A stretch of DNA of 64,000 nt. Origin: Anaerolineae bacterium (GTDB taxonomy: Bacteria > Chloroflexota > Anaerolineae > Aggregatilineales > Phototrophicaceae). The position numbers were made by a program, and so were the translations under genes. Positions 55,479 through 64,000 of this stretch are shown here, piece by piece; within the stretch, counting starts at the first letter, position 1, and each line of letters starts with the position of its first letter. A model generated the notes under the pieces. That model was not told where the DNA came from and ran no database searches. It saw only the letters and a program-made list of their open reading frames with translations. The stretch covers positions 558,001-622,000 of the forward strand of contig JAJECX010000003.1 of NCBI GenBank assembly GCA_022821805.1, read 5' to 3'.

Positions 55479-56915
55479 CTATGGGCGCGTCGCCAAGGCT
55501 CGGTATAACGGGCGTTCGCGCTGCCCATCGCTGCCGTCAAAACGCGGATAGAGGATGCTGTAAGCCGCCAGCTCGCTGCGCTGGCTGACAGTCATTTCCT
55601 GGGCATAGCTCAGGTTCCACAGGAACATCAGGTCGATATTGGCGCGCGATTGACCGATCTCGAAGGCGCGCAGCGTATAATCGCGCTGATTTACGGCGGA
55701 ATTATATGCCATCCAGACTTCGGGCGCCTGCGTCGGGTAATCTTCCCAGGTCGCCCAGCCAAATTCGGTCACCCACATTTGCGCATTGTCGTTGTAGGCG
55801 GTGATGATATTGCTGTAATCGCGAATCGTCTGCAAGAAGAAGAACTGCGGCTGGTCGTCCCAGCCTTGCCCATCCACATTGTCGCAGCATAAGAAATCAG
55901 GCGGGTTGCCCCAACTGTAGGGGTGGATGCCGATTTTCACATCGCTGTATCGCGCCAGACCCGCCTGATACATCTGCCGCAGAAAGGCGCGGTCATCCAC
56001 CGATACGCCGCTGTGGTTCCCTGTCGGCGCCAAGCCAGCGGTGACCACAGTGATATGAGGCGAATAGGCGCGGACCGCGTCATAGCCAACGCGGAAGAGC
56101 TCCATATAGCTAGCCCCGCCCAGCGGGTGAATTCCCGTCCATTCTCGCCTGAGGTTTGGCTCATTCCAGATTTCGATCGCGTCTATGTGTGGACCGAGCA
56201 TTTCCATTACGCGCTGAATGAACCAGGTGAGTTGGCTTAGATCATCGGGCGGTCCGTCTTCACTGCGGTCGGCATGGCGCGCCCAATCTGGCGCTTTGGC
56301 GATGCTGAGCAGAATCTTGAAGCCGCGATCTTCCGCTGCCTGCACATGCAGCTGGAAAAGGCGGAAATTCTGGTCGAACTGGCCCGCCCGGTCCGGCTGC
56401 AGCCACTTCCAATTGGCTTGCAGCTTGATCCAGCCGACGCGCAGCGCTGCGATCTGATTCAAAGTGCGCTGCCAGTCGGGCACATCATAGTTGTAATGGA
56501 CCTGAATGCCCATTTGCCCGCCGTCAAGCCGCGTTCTATCGATGGGCACGGCGGTGGTGATGGCGCGGCTCGGCTGCGTTGGCTGGCTGACGATGGTCGC
56601 CGCCGGCGGCTCGGTCGGGCGCGAGGTGGATGTCGGCGGCTGCTTGTAATCGGAACTGATAATCGCGCCGAAGCCTTCAGCCGCTTCCTTTGGCGTTGGC
56701 GTTGGCGGCGGCGCGGCCAACGTTGGCAGTTTGGCGCCATCAACCTCGGGAATCGATTCGAGCGCCTTTATCGTTGGCGTCCTGGAGGCGATTAGGTCGA
56801 GTTTGACTTCGGGCGCGACATCGACCGTCGACTCGGATGCGCAGCCGCCGAGCAGCGCGCTAAGGCATGCCATTATCCCGACGGTGATGACAAGAATGGC
56901 GAAGCGGCGCCTCAT
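55479..56915 (-). CDS. Lipoprotein of the clan-A glycoside hydrolase type
   Basis: A 478-residue lipoprotein. The signal ends in the lipobox LLGGC (Cys25). A Thr/Pro-rich spacer (about 60-130) leads to a TIM-barrel-like domain (about 135-470). The likely acid/base is Glu in AIEIWNEPNL and the likely nucleophile is Glu in WVTEFGWA, as in clan GH-A families such as GH5 and GH39. The pattern fits glycosidases acting on plant-type or exopolysaccharides; the substrate is unknown. It is transcribed towards the rpoC terminator and stands alone. Confidence 0.82.
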   Translation of the reverse strand: MRRRFAILVITVGIMACLSALLGGCASESTVDVAPEVKLDLIASRTPTIKALESIPEVDGAKLPTLAAPPPTPTPKEAAEGFGAIISSDYKQPPTSTSRPTEPPAATIVSQPTQPSRAITTAVPIDRTRLDGGQMGIQVHYNYDVPDWQRTLNQIAALRVGWIKLQANWKWLQPDRAGQFDQNFRLFQLHVQAAEDRGFKILLSIAKAPDWARHADRSEDGPPDDLSQLTWFIQRVMEMLGPHIDAIEIWNEPNLRREWTGIHPLGGASYMELFRVGYDAVRAYSPHITVVTAGLAPTGNHSGVSVDDRAFLRQMYQAGLARYSDVKIGIHPYSWGNPPDFLCCDNVDGQGWDDQPQFFFLQTIRDYSNIITAYNDNAQMWVTEFGWATWEDYPTQAPEVWMAYNSAVNQRDYTLRAFEIGQSRANIDLMFLWNLSYAQEMTVSQRSELAAYSILYPRFDGSDGQRERPLYRALATRP

Positions 56916-57015
56916 AGCTGTCGATCTGCTTTCCTGGTCCGTTCTGAATGGGCGTCCGCTCGCAAAGTCGATTGGCGTTCTTTCCCCGCTGGCGCACGAG
57001 AAGGCGTCAATCTGT

Positions 57016-57045
57016 TTGACACCCGCTGAAATTGCATTCTACAAT
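57016..57045 (+). promoter_or_regulatory. Strong sigma-70 promoter of the RNA candidate
   Basis: TTGACA (57016-57021), 18 bases, TACAAT (57040-57045). The hexamers and spacing are identical to those of the rpoC promoter. It is 345 bases from gyrA, unusually far for a simple gyrA promoter. Confidence 0.7.
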
Positions 57046-57051
57046 GAGAGA

Positions 57052-57258
57052 TTGAAGACCGCAGGGTGAAACCGCGCCACAGGCCCGGCGATTCTCATAC
57101 GAAGTCTTCCTGGGTTGAACCCGCTCTAGCGGGATATCTGGGCGCTTTAGCTGTCACAGGAGGGAATCCTGGATTACGATGAAAATGACGGCTGAAAGAA
57201 AGACAGCGCCGCAATAGTCCAATAACTCTACGGGCGAGCCGGTGGTTCGCTTAATTTT
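57052..57258 (+). ncRNA. Candidate structured non-coding RNA of about 200 nt
   Basis: The start is inferred from the promoter at 57016-57045. Nested pairings are: GGCGCT (57141-57146) with AGCGCC (57205-57210); inside it AGCTGTCA (57149-57156) with TGACGGCT (57186-57193), with one G-U pair; and stacked on that CAGGA (57157-57161) with TCCTG (57167-57171). A separate hairpin CCCGC-TCTA-GCGGG lies at 57120-57133. A competing pairing GCTGTC/GACAGC is also possible. The end is the hairpin GCGAGCC-GGT-GGTTCGC followed by TTAATTTT (57234-57258), which would act as terminator. It does not match RNase P, tmRNA or SRP RNA landmarks that I can recognise. Its size would allow a 6S-like RNA, but the end-pairing stem of 6S is not evident. 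Confidence 0.45.
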
Positions 57259-57389
57259 GCTAGTTGTGTTTCCAAGCGGATTTCGCATGACTGACTTGCC
57301 CTTTTGGAGCTAACCAGCGAAACTCCGACGCCGCAGTTGCCTTTGCAGCAGTTGCCGCAGACATGAACACATAACACTGAGGACAATCG

Positions 57390-60014
57390 ATGACCGATCG
57401 GTCGATTCAATCAATCAACATTGAAAGCGAAATGCGCGATGCCTACCTGAGCTACGCCATGAGCGTGATCGTCTCGCGCGCGCTGCCCGATGCCCGCGAC
57501 GGACTGAAACCGGTGCATCGGCGGATTCTCTATGCGATGCACGATATGGGCGTGGCGGCGAACAGCGCGCACAAAAAAAGCGCGCGAATCGTCGGCGAGG
57601 TGCTGGGCAAATACCATCCGCATGGCGACGGCGCCGTCTATGACACCATGGTGCGGATGGCGCAGGACTTCTCGATGCGCTACATGCTCATTGATGGCCA
57701 AGGCAATTTCGGCAGCATCGACGGCGATGGCGCGGCCGCCATGCGCTACACCGAAGCTCGCATGGCCGATATCGGCGCCGAGCTTCTGGTTGACATCAAC
57801 AAAGAGACCGTCGATTTCGTCGACAACTTCGATGCCACGCTGCGCGAGCCCGCTGTCCTGCCGGCGATGGCGCCGAATCTGCTGGTCAACGGCGCCTCGG
57901 GCATTGCCGTCGGCATGTCGACCAATATACCGCCGCATAATCTTGGCGAGATTTGCGATGCCCTGGTGCATATGTTGAACAACTGGACGCGGCTCGACGC
58001 AATAGATGTCGATGAGCTAATGCGCTTCGTCAAAGGACCCGATTTCCCGACCGGTGGCGTCATCTACAAAATGCGCGCTGGCGAGGACATGCTGCAAGCG
58101 GCTCTCGCGACCGGGCGCGGCAAGATCACGCTGCGGGCGAAGGCGCATATCGAAAACATGGGGCGTGGCAAGTCGCGAATTATCATCAGCGAGCTTCCTT
58201 TCCAGACGAATAAGACAACCTTGATCGAGCGCATCGCGAGCTTGGCCAGCAGCGGCAAACTTGAAGGTCTGGCTGATATGCGCGATGAGTCAGACCGCCA
58301 GAATACCGTGCGGCTGGTGATTGAATTGCAGCGGGGCGTCGATGTGACCGAGGTGATGAAACAGCTCTTTAAGCTGACGCCCCTGCAGACGACCTTCGGC
58401 ATCATCATGCTGGCGCTAGTCGACGGGCAGCCTCGGCTGCTGACGCTGAAGCAGGCGCTGCGCGTCTATCTCGAGCACCGGCTGGAGGTAATACAGCGCC
58501 GCAGCGTCTTCGACCTGGCGCGGGCGCGCGAACGGGCGCATGTGCTGGAAGGGCTGATCATCGCCTTGGATAACCTGGACGAGGTGATCAAGACGATACG
58601 CAAATCGCGCAATAGCGATACGGCGCGCAGGAATCTGGTCAAGAATTTCAAAGTAACCGAAGTTCAGGCGCAAGCGATTCTGGAAATGCCGCTGCGGCGT
58701 TTGGCTTCTTTGGAGATTCGCAAGATCCGCGACGAGCACAAGGAAAAACTGAAGCTGATCAAATCGCTTGAAGCGCTGCTGGCGAGCCCGCAGAAGCAAC
58801 GCCGGCATATCGCCGACGAGTTGATCCGGGTCAAAGACAAGTATGGCGACCCGCGCCGCACCTTCATCACCGGCGCTGAGGCGGCTGGGGCGACGCCGGC
58901 CGATATCCTGTTGCCGGAAGAAAAGACCGTCGTCATGCTTAGCGTGAAGGGGCATTTGGGGCGGACCTCATTGGATGAGCCGCCGCGCGTGACGACCACC
59001 ACCAAAGTCCCGCCGCGGCTGCTGCAGCACAGCACGACGGCGCAGGTGCTTTACCTCTTCGCCGAAGATGGATTCTGCGCCAGCCTGCCCGTTCAGCAGA
59101 TTCCACCGGTGGCCGCTGCCGCGCTGGGGACACGCTTTAGCGATCTAAGCGCGCTGAACAGCCGCCGCAAAATCGCGTCCTTTTTGTGCCTGCCGCTGGA
59201 ACTGGCGGAGGGTTTCATCTGTATCGTCACAGCTGGCGGATTGGTCAAGCGCATCCATGGTTCCGAACTTCCGGGCGCTATGTCGCGCGAGTTCAGAGCG
59301 ATGAAGCTGCCATCTGGCGATCGGATCGTCGATGTGCTGCACAGCCGGGGTGGGGACGACCTCATGCTCACTTCGGCGCGCGGTTACGCCATCCGCTTCA
59401 ATGAAGAAGACCTGCGGCCCACCGGATTGAAATCGGGCGGCGTGCGCGGGATGCGTCTGGCGCTGAAAGGCGATCGGGTGGTTGCCGCTTCACTGGCGGT
59501 CGACGAAGGCTACGTATGGAACGTCAGCGCCGACGGAATCGCCAAAGCCTCGCGTCTGGATGAGTATAAGGCGCAAGGTCGCGGCGGTAGCGGCGTCATC
59601 TCGATGCGGCGTGAAGCGGGCGATCCCGATCTTGCCGCGGCCACCATCGGCAGCCTTGATGAAGATCTATTGGTCCTCACCAATAAGCGCAAAGCCAAAC
59701 GTATATCCCTCGGCGTAGCGAAAGTCATCAAACGCGCCGCCACCGGTGGCAGCCCGGTGATAGCGCTGCGGGAAAAAGAGCGCGTGGTCGCCGTCGCGGT
59801 CTACAGGCGGCGAATAGAATCCGCGGGCGCCTTGCTTGAGTCGCCAATCGCTCCCGAAGTCGACGAGGATCCAGCGGTGGATCAGCCGCCGCGCCAATAC
59901 GAATTGAGCCTGAAAGAAATTGAATCGCTGCTGGACGAGGCTGACGGCCTTGAGGGCTCGAGCAATGGCGCTAGCGGGAATGGCGCCGATCCCGATGCGC
60001 GCGATGATGAGTAG
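57390..60014 (+). CDS. gyrA: DNA gyrase subunit A
   Basis: Gyrase A cuts and rejoins DNA to introduce negative supercoils. The protein has 874 residues. Catalytic Tyr120 (MRYTEARM), the winged-helix region ([19 protein letters not shown]) and the C-terminal beta-pinwheel with a GyrA box (QGRGGSG) are present; the box favours GyrA over ParC. The residue equivalent to E. coli Ser83 is Gly81, while Asp85 (E. coli 87) is kept. The C-terminus is acidic. The ATG follows GAGGA. Its last 44 bases overlap the convergent glycosyltransferase gene. gyrB is not in the window. Confidence 0.95.
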   Translation: MTDRSIQSINIESEMRDAYLSYAMSVIVSRALPDARDGLKPVHRRILYAMHDMGVAANSAHKKSARIVGEVLGKYHPHGDGAVYDTMVRMAQDFSMRYMLIDGQGNFGSIDGDGAAAMRYTEARMADIGAELLVDINKETVDFVDNFDATLREPAVLPAMAPNLLVNGASGIAVGMSTNIPPHNLGEICDALVHMLNNWTRLDAIDVDELMRFVKGPDFPTGGVIYKMRAGEDMLQAALATGRGKITLRAKAHIENMGRGKSRIIISELPFQTNKTTLIERIASLASSGKLEGLADMRDESDRQNTVRLVIELQRGVDVTEVMKQLFKLTPLQTTFGIIMLALVDGQPRLLTLKQALRVYLEHRLEVIQRRSVFDLARARERAHVLEGLIIALDNLDEVIKTIRKSRNSDTARRNLVKNFKVTEVQAQAILEMPLRRLASLEIRKIRDEHKEKLKLIKSLEALLASPQKQRRHIADELIRVKDKYGDPRRTFITGAEAAGATPADILLPEEKTVVMLSVKGHLGRTSLDEPPRVTTTTKVPPRLLQHSTTAQVLYLFAEDGFCASLPVQQIPPVAAAALGTRFSDLSALNSRRKIASFLCLPLELAEGFICIVTAGGLVKRIHGSELPGAMSREFRAMKLPSGDRIVDVLHSRGGDDLMLTSARGYAIRFNEEDLRPTGLKSGGVRGMRLALKGDRVVAASLAVDEGYVWNVSADGIAKASRLDEYKAQGRGGSGVISMRREAGDPDLAAATIGSLDEDLLVLTNKRKAKRISLGVAKVIKRAATGGSPVIALREKERVVAVAVYRRRIESAGALLESPIAPEVDEDPAVDQPPRQYELSLKEIESLLDEADGLEGSSNGASGNGADPDARDDE

Positions 60015-61086
60015 CCAGCGTGTCCAATGCCTCATCATATTGCGGCGCCATCAGCCGCCAATCGAAACCGGCGATCTTTTCGCGCAGCGCCGTCGAATCC
60101 AGCCCGAGATCACCCTCCAGGTGGTAACGCATTTGGGCGGTCAGGCGGTCGCGCTGGTATAGACAGTAGGGCTTTAATTCTTCCGTGATGAGATCGGGAT
60201 AGTTGAGCCGATCGGGCAAGATGGGGATACAGCCGCAATAGATCGCCTCGCAGACGGACTGCCCGAAGAACTCTTGCCAAGCCGTGCTGACGACATAATC
60301 GGCGCGCCAGAGCAGCCGCGCGTATTCTTCAAACGAGTCGACATAGCCAAGCTGAATAATGCGGTCGCCCAGCTGCGACTGCGCCTTCTTGAACGACTCC
60401 GGCAGCTCGCCAAAGCGCTCGCCGGTGATCGCCAGTTGAAAATCGTAGCCCTCTTCCGACAATTCGATCATGCTTTGCGCAAAGGTCGCCGGGTTTTTGT
60501 CATGCTCCCAGCGATGATTCCACAAGATGATCGGCGGCGCGCCTGAGCCTGCCTCCAGCCGCTGCTCGTCAAAGCGGCGCAGGTCCATGCCCAGCGGTAA
60601 TACGCTGGACTTCGCGCGGATCTCATCAATGGTCTGTAGCTCGTTGTAATCGGCAAAGTGCTTGAGCATCCGCGGCAACTGCGCCAGAAAATCGTCGCGG
60701 TGAAACTGGCTGTTGAAGAAATTGGCATCGGCGCAGAGGGCGCTGACATAATTGACAAAGCCATAACGCCAGCCGTGATTCTGGCGCCGGCTCTGCGGAT
60801 AGGAAAGCTGATTCTCGTGGAAATACATCGCCATCGGGACCACAGCCAGGCGCTCGCGGGTTAAGGCGCGGAAGATGGAGAGATCCATCATGCTGGAAGC
60901 GAGAATCGCGTCCGGCTTCGCATCCATCAGACGGGCAAAGCTGATGGCGGCGCCTTGCATACGCCACTTCCAGAATTGGGCTGGCAGGGTGATCAGGTTG
61001 ATCTCGTTGCGGGAGAAGCGCTTATAACCATCAGCCCAGGCTTTGTGGCTGCCGCCGTAATAGGATTCCAGCAGGGCGATGCGCAT
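59971..61086 (-). CDS. GTDC1-like glycosyltransferase, probable tRNA-queuosine mannosyltransferase
   Basis: A 371-residue GT-B enzyme. The N-terminal domain ([18 protein letters not shown] ... [16 protein letters not shown]) is the DUF3524 type that defines GTDC1/QTMAN. That enzyme transfers mannose from GDP-mannose to queuosine in tRNA-Asp in animals. The C-terminal domain has the usual sugar-nucleotide site ([11 protein letters not shown], then [25 protein letters not shown] with the conserved Glu). The assignment rests on the family; the bacterial substrate is not proven. It follows rel by 14 bases on the same strand, and its stop lies within the end of gyrA. Confidence 0.85.
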   Translation of the reverse strand: MRIALLESYYGGSHKAWADGYKRFSRNEINLITLPAQFWKWRMQGAAISFARLMDAKPDAILASSMMDLSIFRALTRERLAVVPMAMYFHENQLSYPQSRRQNHGWRYGFVNYVSALCADANFFNSQFHRDDFLAQLPRMLKHFADYNELQTIDEIRAKSSVLPLGMDLRRFDEQRLEAGSGAPPIILWNHRWEHDKNPATFAQSMIELSEEGYDFQLAITGERFGELPESFKKAQSQLGDRIIQLGYVDSFEEYARLLWRADYVVSTAWQEFFGQSVCEAIYCGCIPILPDRLNYPDLITEELKPYCLYQRDRLTAQMRYHLEGDLGLDSTALREKIAGFDWRLMAPQYDEALDTLATHHRAHRDRRHSR

Positions 61087-61100
61087 CTTGTGGCGTCAGC

Positions 61101-63317
61101 TCAACTGGTGTTGCGGCGCCGCGCCTCGACCACATTGGACACCAGGTCAATCTTGGAAAGGATGCGCGTCAGCTGCTGGTTATTGGCGATTTCCAACTGC
61201 AAGTTCAACGTGGCGATATGCTGGCGGGTATTGACCTCGACCGAGGCGATGTTGACGTTTTCTTCGGCGATGATGGTGCTGATCTCGCGCAATAGCCCCT
61301 CTCGGTCATAAGCGACCACCTCGACCGGCACCAGATAACGCTGCTCTTCTTCTTCGCCGCCCCAGGAGACATCAATGAGCCGCTCATTCTCGCGCATGGC
61401 GACCATATTGGGACAGTCGGTGCGGTGCACGGTGACGCCCCGTCCCCGTGTGATATAGCCGATGATGTCGTCGCCGGCCATCGGGCTGCAGCAGCGCCCA
61501 AGATTGACCAGCAAGCCGCCGGCGCCCATAATGCTGACGCCCTTGGCGACGCTGGCGCTTCGGCGCCTGGTGCGGGGTTTCAGCAGCTCCTCTTCGCTGA
61601 CGCTTTCAGCCGCTTTGCGGCGCTCATCCTCCAGCACGCGGTTGGTGATCTGCGATCCAGTGACATCGCCGGCGCCGATAGCCGCGAGAAAATCATCGAG
61701 CTTGTCAAAGTTCAGCAAGCGAGCGACCGAGTCAAATGTGACTTTTTCCAGCACCCCCAGCCGCTTGAGTTCCCGTTCGAGCACTTCACGACCCATGGCG
61801 ATATGTTTGTCACGATTTTGCTTGCGCAGCCAGTGACGGATCTTGGTGCGGGCGCGGCTGGTGACGGCGTAATCCAGATCGGGGTTGAGCCAATCCATGC
61901 TTGGTCCGCCGCGTTTGGCGGTGAGGATTTCGACCTGGTCGCCCATTCGCAGCTTGTAATTCAGCGGCGCCAGCCGACCGTTGACCTTGGCGCCCCGGCA
62001 GCGATTGCCGATATCGGTGTGAATGTGATAAGCGAAGTCGATCGGCGTGGCGCCCACCGGCAAATCGATGATGTCGCCGTTTGGCGTGACGCTGTAGACG
62101 CGGTCTTGAAAAACCTCCGACTTCACCGTATCGACGAATTGCGATGCGTCATTGACCTCGGGACCGAACTCCATCAGCCGGCGCAAGAAAGCCAGGCGCT
62201 GCTCGAAAGCCTGGTCGCGCCCATTCCCGCCTTCCTTGTAACGCCAGTGGGCGGCGATGCCGTATTCCGCGTCTTCGTGCATCTCCCAGGTGCGGATTTG
62301 AATCTCGACCGTTTTGCCCTCGTCATCATGCACGGCGGTGTGCAGGCTGCGATAGAAGTTGTCTTTGGGATTGGCGATATAGTCGTCAAATTCGCCCGGG
62401 ATCGGGCGCCAGAGATTATGCACGATGCCCAGCGCCAGATAGCACTGCTCCAGGCTATCGACCAGCACGCGCATGCCACGGATATCGTAGATCTGCTCCA
62501 GCGGCAGCTCCTTCTTGGTCATCTTGTTATAGATGCTGTAGATATGCTTGGGGCGCGCGCTGATCGTTACGTTCAGGATGCGGCTGGCGCCAAGCTCCTT
62601 GATCAGCCGCTCCTTGATGCGCGCGATATAGCTTTCCCGTTCGTCGCGCCGTTCATCCAGCGCCTTTGCGATCGACCGATAGGCATCCGCGTTGAGATAA
62701 CGAAAACTGAGGTCCTCCAGCTCCCATTTCATCTGCCAGATGCCAAGGCGATTGGCCAGCGGCGCGAAGATGTCCATCGTTTCCTGCGCCACCGTCCACT
62801 GTTTATCCCGCGGCATATATCCCAGCGTGCGCATATTGTGCAGGCGGTCCGCCAGCTTGACCAGCACCACGCGCACATCATCGCCCATCGTCAGCATGAT
62901 CTTGCGGATATACTCCATTTCGCGCTCAACAGCGCTGGAACGGCGCGTATCAGCCGCCGGCGAAACGTTCTTTATCGGAAGATTCTTCAGTTTGGTCACG
63001 CCATCGACCAGCTTGGCGATGGTGCTGCCGAATTCGCCGCGCAGCGCGTCGATCGAAACATCGCTGTCTTCGGCGACATCATGCAGCAAGCCGGCGGCGA
63101 TGGTCTCGGCGTCCATCTTCATCTCCGCCAATATGCTGGCTACAGCGACGCAGTGAGTGAAATAAGGCTCGCCTGATTTGCGCTTTTGCCCGCTATGAGC
63201 GCTTTCCGCGCGCTGATAAGCGGCGGCGATCAGATCCGTTTCGTTGGGTGTGATTTCTGGCAGGCTGTTCAGCAGTGATTCGAGGTCGCGCGAATAGACA
63301 TTGGTTGAGGGCAACAT
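61101..63317 (-). CDS. rel: Bifunctional (p)ppGpp synthetase/hydrolase Rel
   Basis: Makes and degrades the alarmone (p)ppGpp in response to starvation. The protein has 738 residues. The N-terminal hydrolase keeps its HD (GLLHDVAED) and the ED-type region, so it is likely active. The synthetase domain has YDIRGMRVLV, ANPKDNFYRSLHTAV, EIQIRT and EYGIAAHW. A TGS domain, a helical and zinc-finger-like region with CC (GRCCSPMAGDD) and a C-terminal ACT domain follow. The R-x-K-H stretch ARPKHIYSI is close to the RxKD of bifunctional enzymes. It lies between prfB and the GTDC1-like gene on the same strand. Confidence 0.96.
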   Translation of the reverse strand: MLPSTNVYSRDLESLLNSLPEITPNETDLIAAAYQRAESAHSGQKRKSGEPYFTHCVAVASILAEMKMDAETIAAGLLHDVAEDSDVSIDALRGEFGSTIAKLVDGVTKLKNLPIKNVSPAADTRRSSAVEREMEYIRKIMLTMGDDVRVVLVKLADRLHNMRTLGYMPRDKQWTVAQETMDIFAPLANRLGIWQMKWELEDLSFRYLNADAYRSIAKALDERRDERESYIARIKERLIKELGASRILNVTISARPKHIYSIYNKMTKKELPLEQIYDIRGMRVLVDSLEQCYLALGIVHNLWRPIPGEFDDYIANPKDNFYRSLHTAVHDDEGKTVEIQIRTWEMHEDAEYGIAAHWRYKEGGNGRDQAFEQRLAFLRRLMEFGPEVNDASQFVDTVKSEVFQDRVYSVTPNGDIIDLPVGATPIDFAYHIHTDIGNRCRGAKVNGRLAPLNYKLRMGDQVEILTAKRGGPSMDWLNPDLDYAVTSRARTKIRHWLRKQNRDKHIAMGREVLERELKRLGVLEKVTFDSVARLLNFDKLDDFLAAIGAGDVTGSQITNRVLEDERRKAAESVSEEELLKPRTRRRSASVAKGVSIMGAGGLLVNLGRCCSPMAGDDIIGYITRGRGVTVHRTDCPNMVAMRENERLIDVSWGGEEEEQRYLVPVEVVAYDREGLLREISTIIAEENVNIASVEVNTRQHIATLNLQLEIANNQQLTRILSKIDLVSNVVEARRRNTS

Positions 63318-63415
63318 CTGAGCTTCACCTGGAGAAAACGCTTTGCGACTAGAGTAGCATATTCTGCTTCAATTGTCGCCCATCCCGGCACAAGATCCGT
63401 CAATGTGCGACTGCC

Positions 63416-64000
63416 TCAGCCGCTGACCTTCTGTCGCAAATAAGCCTCGATGAACTGGTTCAAATTGCCATCCAGCACCGATGTTGTATTGCCGATTTCG
63501 ACGCTGGTGCGATGATCTTTGACCATTTGGTAGGGGTGAATTACGTAGGAGCGAATCTGGTTGCCCCAGCCGGCGTCGACATTCTCGCCCTTGAGCTGCG
63601 CCATTTCCGCTTCTTGCCGGGCGCGCTCCATCTCGAAGAGGCGCGCCTTGAGTATCTGCATGGCGCGGTCGCGGTTTTGCGCCTGGCTGCGCTGGTTCTG
63701 GCATTGCACAACCACGCCGGTGGGCAGGTGCGTGATGCGGACGGCGGTGTCGTTCTTTTGCACATGCTGGCCGCCGGCGCCGCTGGCGCGAAAAGTATCG
63801 ATGCGGATGTCCTTGTCAGCCACTTCGATTTCGATGTCGCTCTGAATATCGGGCCATAGCTCGACCTTGGCGAAGGAAGTATGGCGGCGGCGGGCGCTGT
63901 CAAAGGGGCTGAGGCGCACGAGCCGGTGCACGCCTTCTTCGCTCTGCAAATAACCGTAGGCATAATCGCCTTTGACGCTGACGGTGACGCTCTTCAAGCC
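63416..64000 (-). CDS. prfB: Peptide chain release factor 2, C-terminal part (cut by window edge)
   Basis: RF2 ends translation at UGA and UAA codons. About 195 C-terminal residues are visible and the frame runs off the right edge. The stop-codon recognition motif SPF (VRLSPFDSARRRHTSFA) marks RF2 rather than RF1. The catalytic GGQ (ASGAGGQHVQKNDTAVRITH) is intact. Whether the usual programmed frameshift is present cannot be seen, because the N-terminus is outside the window. rel follows 98 bases downstream. Confidence 0.95.
   Translation of the reverse strand, partial: GLKSVTVSVKGDYAYGYLQSEEGVHRLVRLSPFDSARRRHTSFAKVELWPDIQSDIEIEVADKDIRIDTFRASGAGGQHVQKNDTAVRITHLPTGVVVQCQNQRSQAQNRDRAMQILKARLFEMERARQEAEMAQLKGENVDAGWGNQIRSYVIHPYQMVKDHRTSVEIGNTTSVLDGNLNQFIEAYLRQKVSG

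Larger units (their letters stand above)
56916..57389. other. 474-bp intergenic region with a promoter, structured RNA candidate and terminator
   Basis: No protein gene is convincing. A strong promoter (57016-57045), nested complementary segments (57120-57210) and a terminator-like repeat (57234-57258) form what looks like a separate RNA gene. The last 130 bases before gyrA carry no obvious promoter. A 12-codon frame at 57179 has its possible ribosome site (AGGAGGG) 14 bases away and within a hairpin, so it is not listed as a gene. Confidence 0.6.

Noticed and set aside
57179..57217. 12-codon leader peptide before gyrA
   Set aside because: The possible Shine-Dalgarno is 14 bases away and buried in a hairpin; the region is better explained as structured RNA.
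61425..63176. 583-codon open frame on the plus strand opposite rel
   Set aside because: Antisense shadow of rel; the sequence is His/Asp/Ala-rich with no domain.

Overview
The window looks like chromosome of a Chloroflexota bacterium, probably Anaerolineae-like (inference). The reasons are: long Thr-Pro linkers in secreted proteins; several secreted LysM, PPC and fibronectin-like proteins; small lipoproteins with a Cys-Pro-Cys-Trp-x-Gly-Ile core; two sugar ABC cassettes without their own ATPase; Rex, MreB and a split F1 ATP synthase cluster; many TTG/GTG starts. No LPS genes are seen. Most of the window is GC-rich; 29.9-34.8 kb is visibly more AT-rich.

Layout. 0-6 kb: end of a secreted Ig-like protein, fabF-fabH (minus strand), an NAD-binding epimerase-like gene, a GNAT-like gene and proC. 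6.3-12.8 kb: F1 ATPase genes atpA-G-D-C, mreB and rex. Palindromes resembling Rex operators lie in the atpA promoter and in front of rex, suggesting redox control of ATP synthase and autoregulation. 12.9-20 kb: GbsR-like regulator, tRNA-Leu(UAG), tig, clpP, clpX, a metallo-beta-lactamase-fold gene, obg and nadD. 20-29.7 kb: a double substrate-binding protein, two DMT permeases, tandem Mn-type superoxide dismutases (one cytosolic, one with a Tat signal), a large secreted repeat protein and a fumarase-family gene.

29.9-34.8 kb is the most unusual part. It is a four-gene, tightly packed, AT-richer cassette. It encodes a protein joining an RNA-polymerase alpha-CTD-like domain to a sigma-region-4-like HTH, a small winged-helix-like protein, a MORC/Hsp90-type GHKL ATPase with a charged coiled-coil tail, and a PD-(D/E)xK-type nuclease resembling CfrBI-like restriction enzymes. 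No methyltransferase is present. I read it as a candidate, possibly undescribed, defence system.

34.9-50.5 kb holds two sugar ABC importers (binding protein plus two permeases each), an HD phosphohydrolase, a nine-LysM L,D-transpeptidase with recently amplified repeats, a secreted PPC/YfaP-like protein, a lipoprotein, an S1 protein, VKOR and moeA. 50.5-64 kb holds rpoC (detached from rpoB, with a large clamp insertion and its own promoter and leader hairpin), a glycoside-hydrolase-like lipoprotein, a probable unannotated structured RNA gene with promoter and terminator, gyrA, a homologue of the tRNA-queuosine mannosyltransferase GTDC1, a bifunctional rel and the end of prfB.
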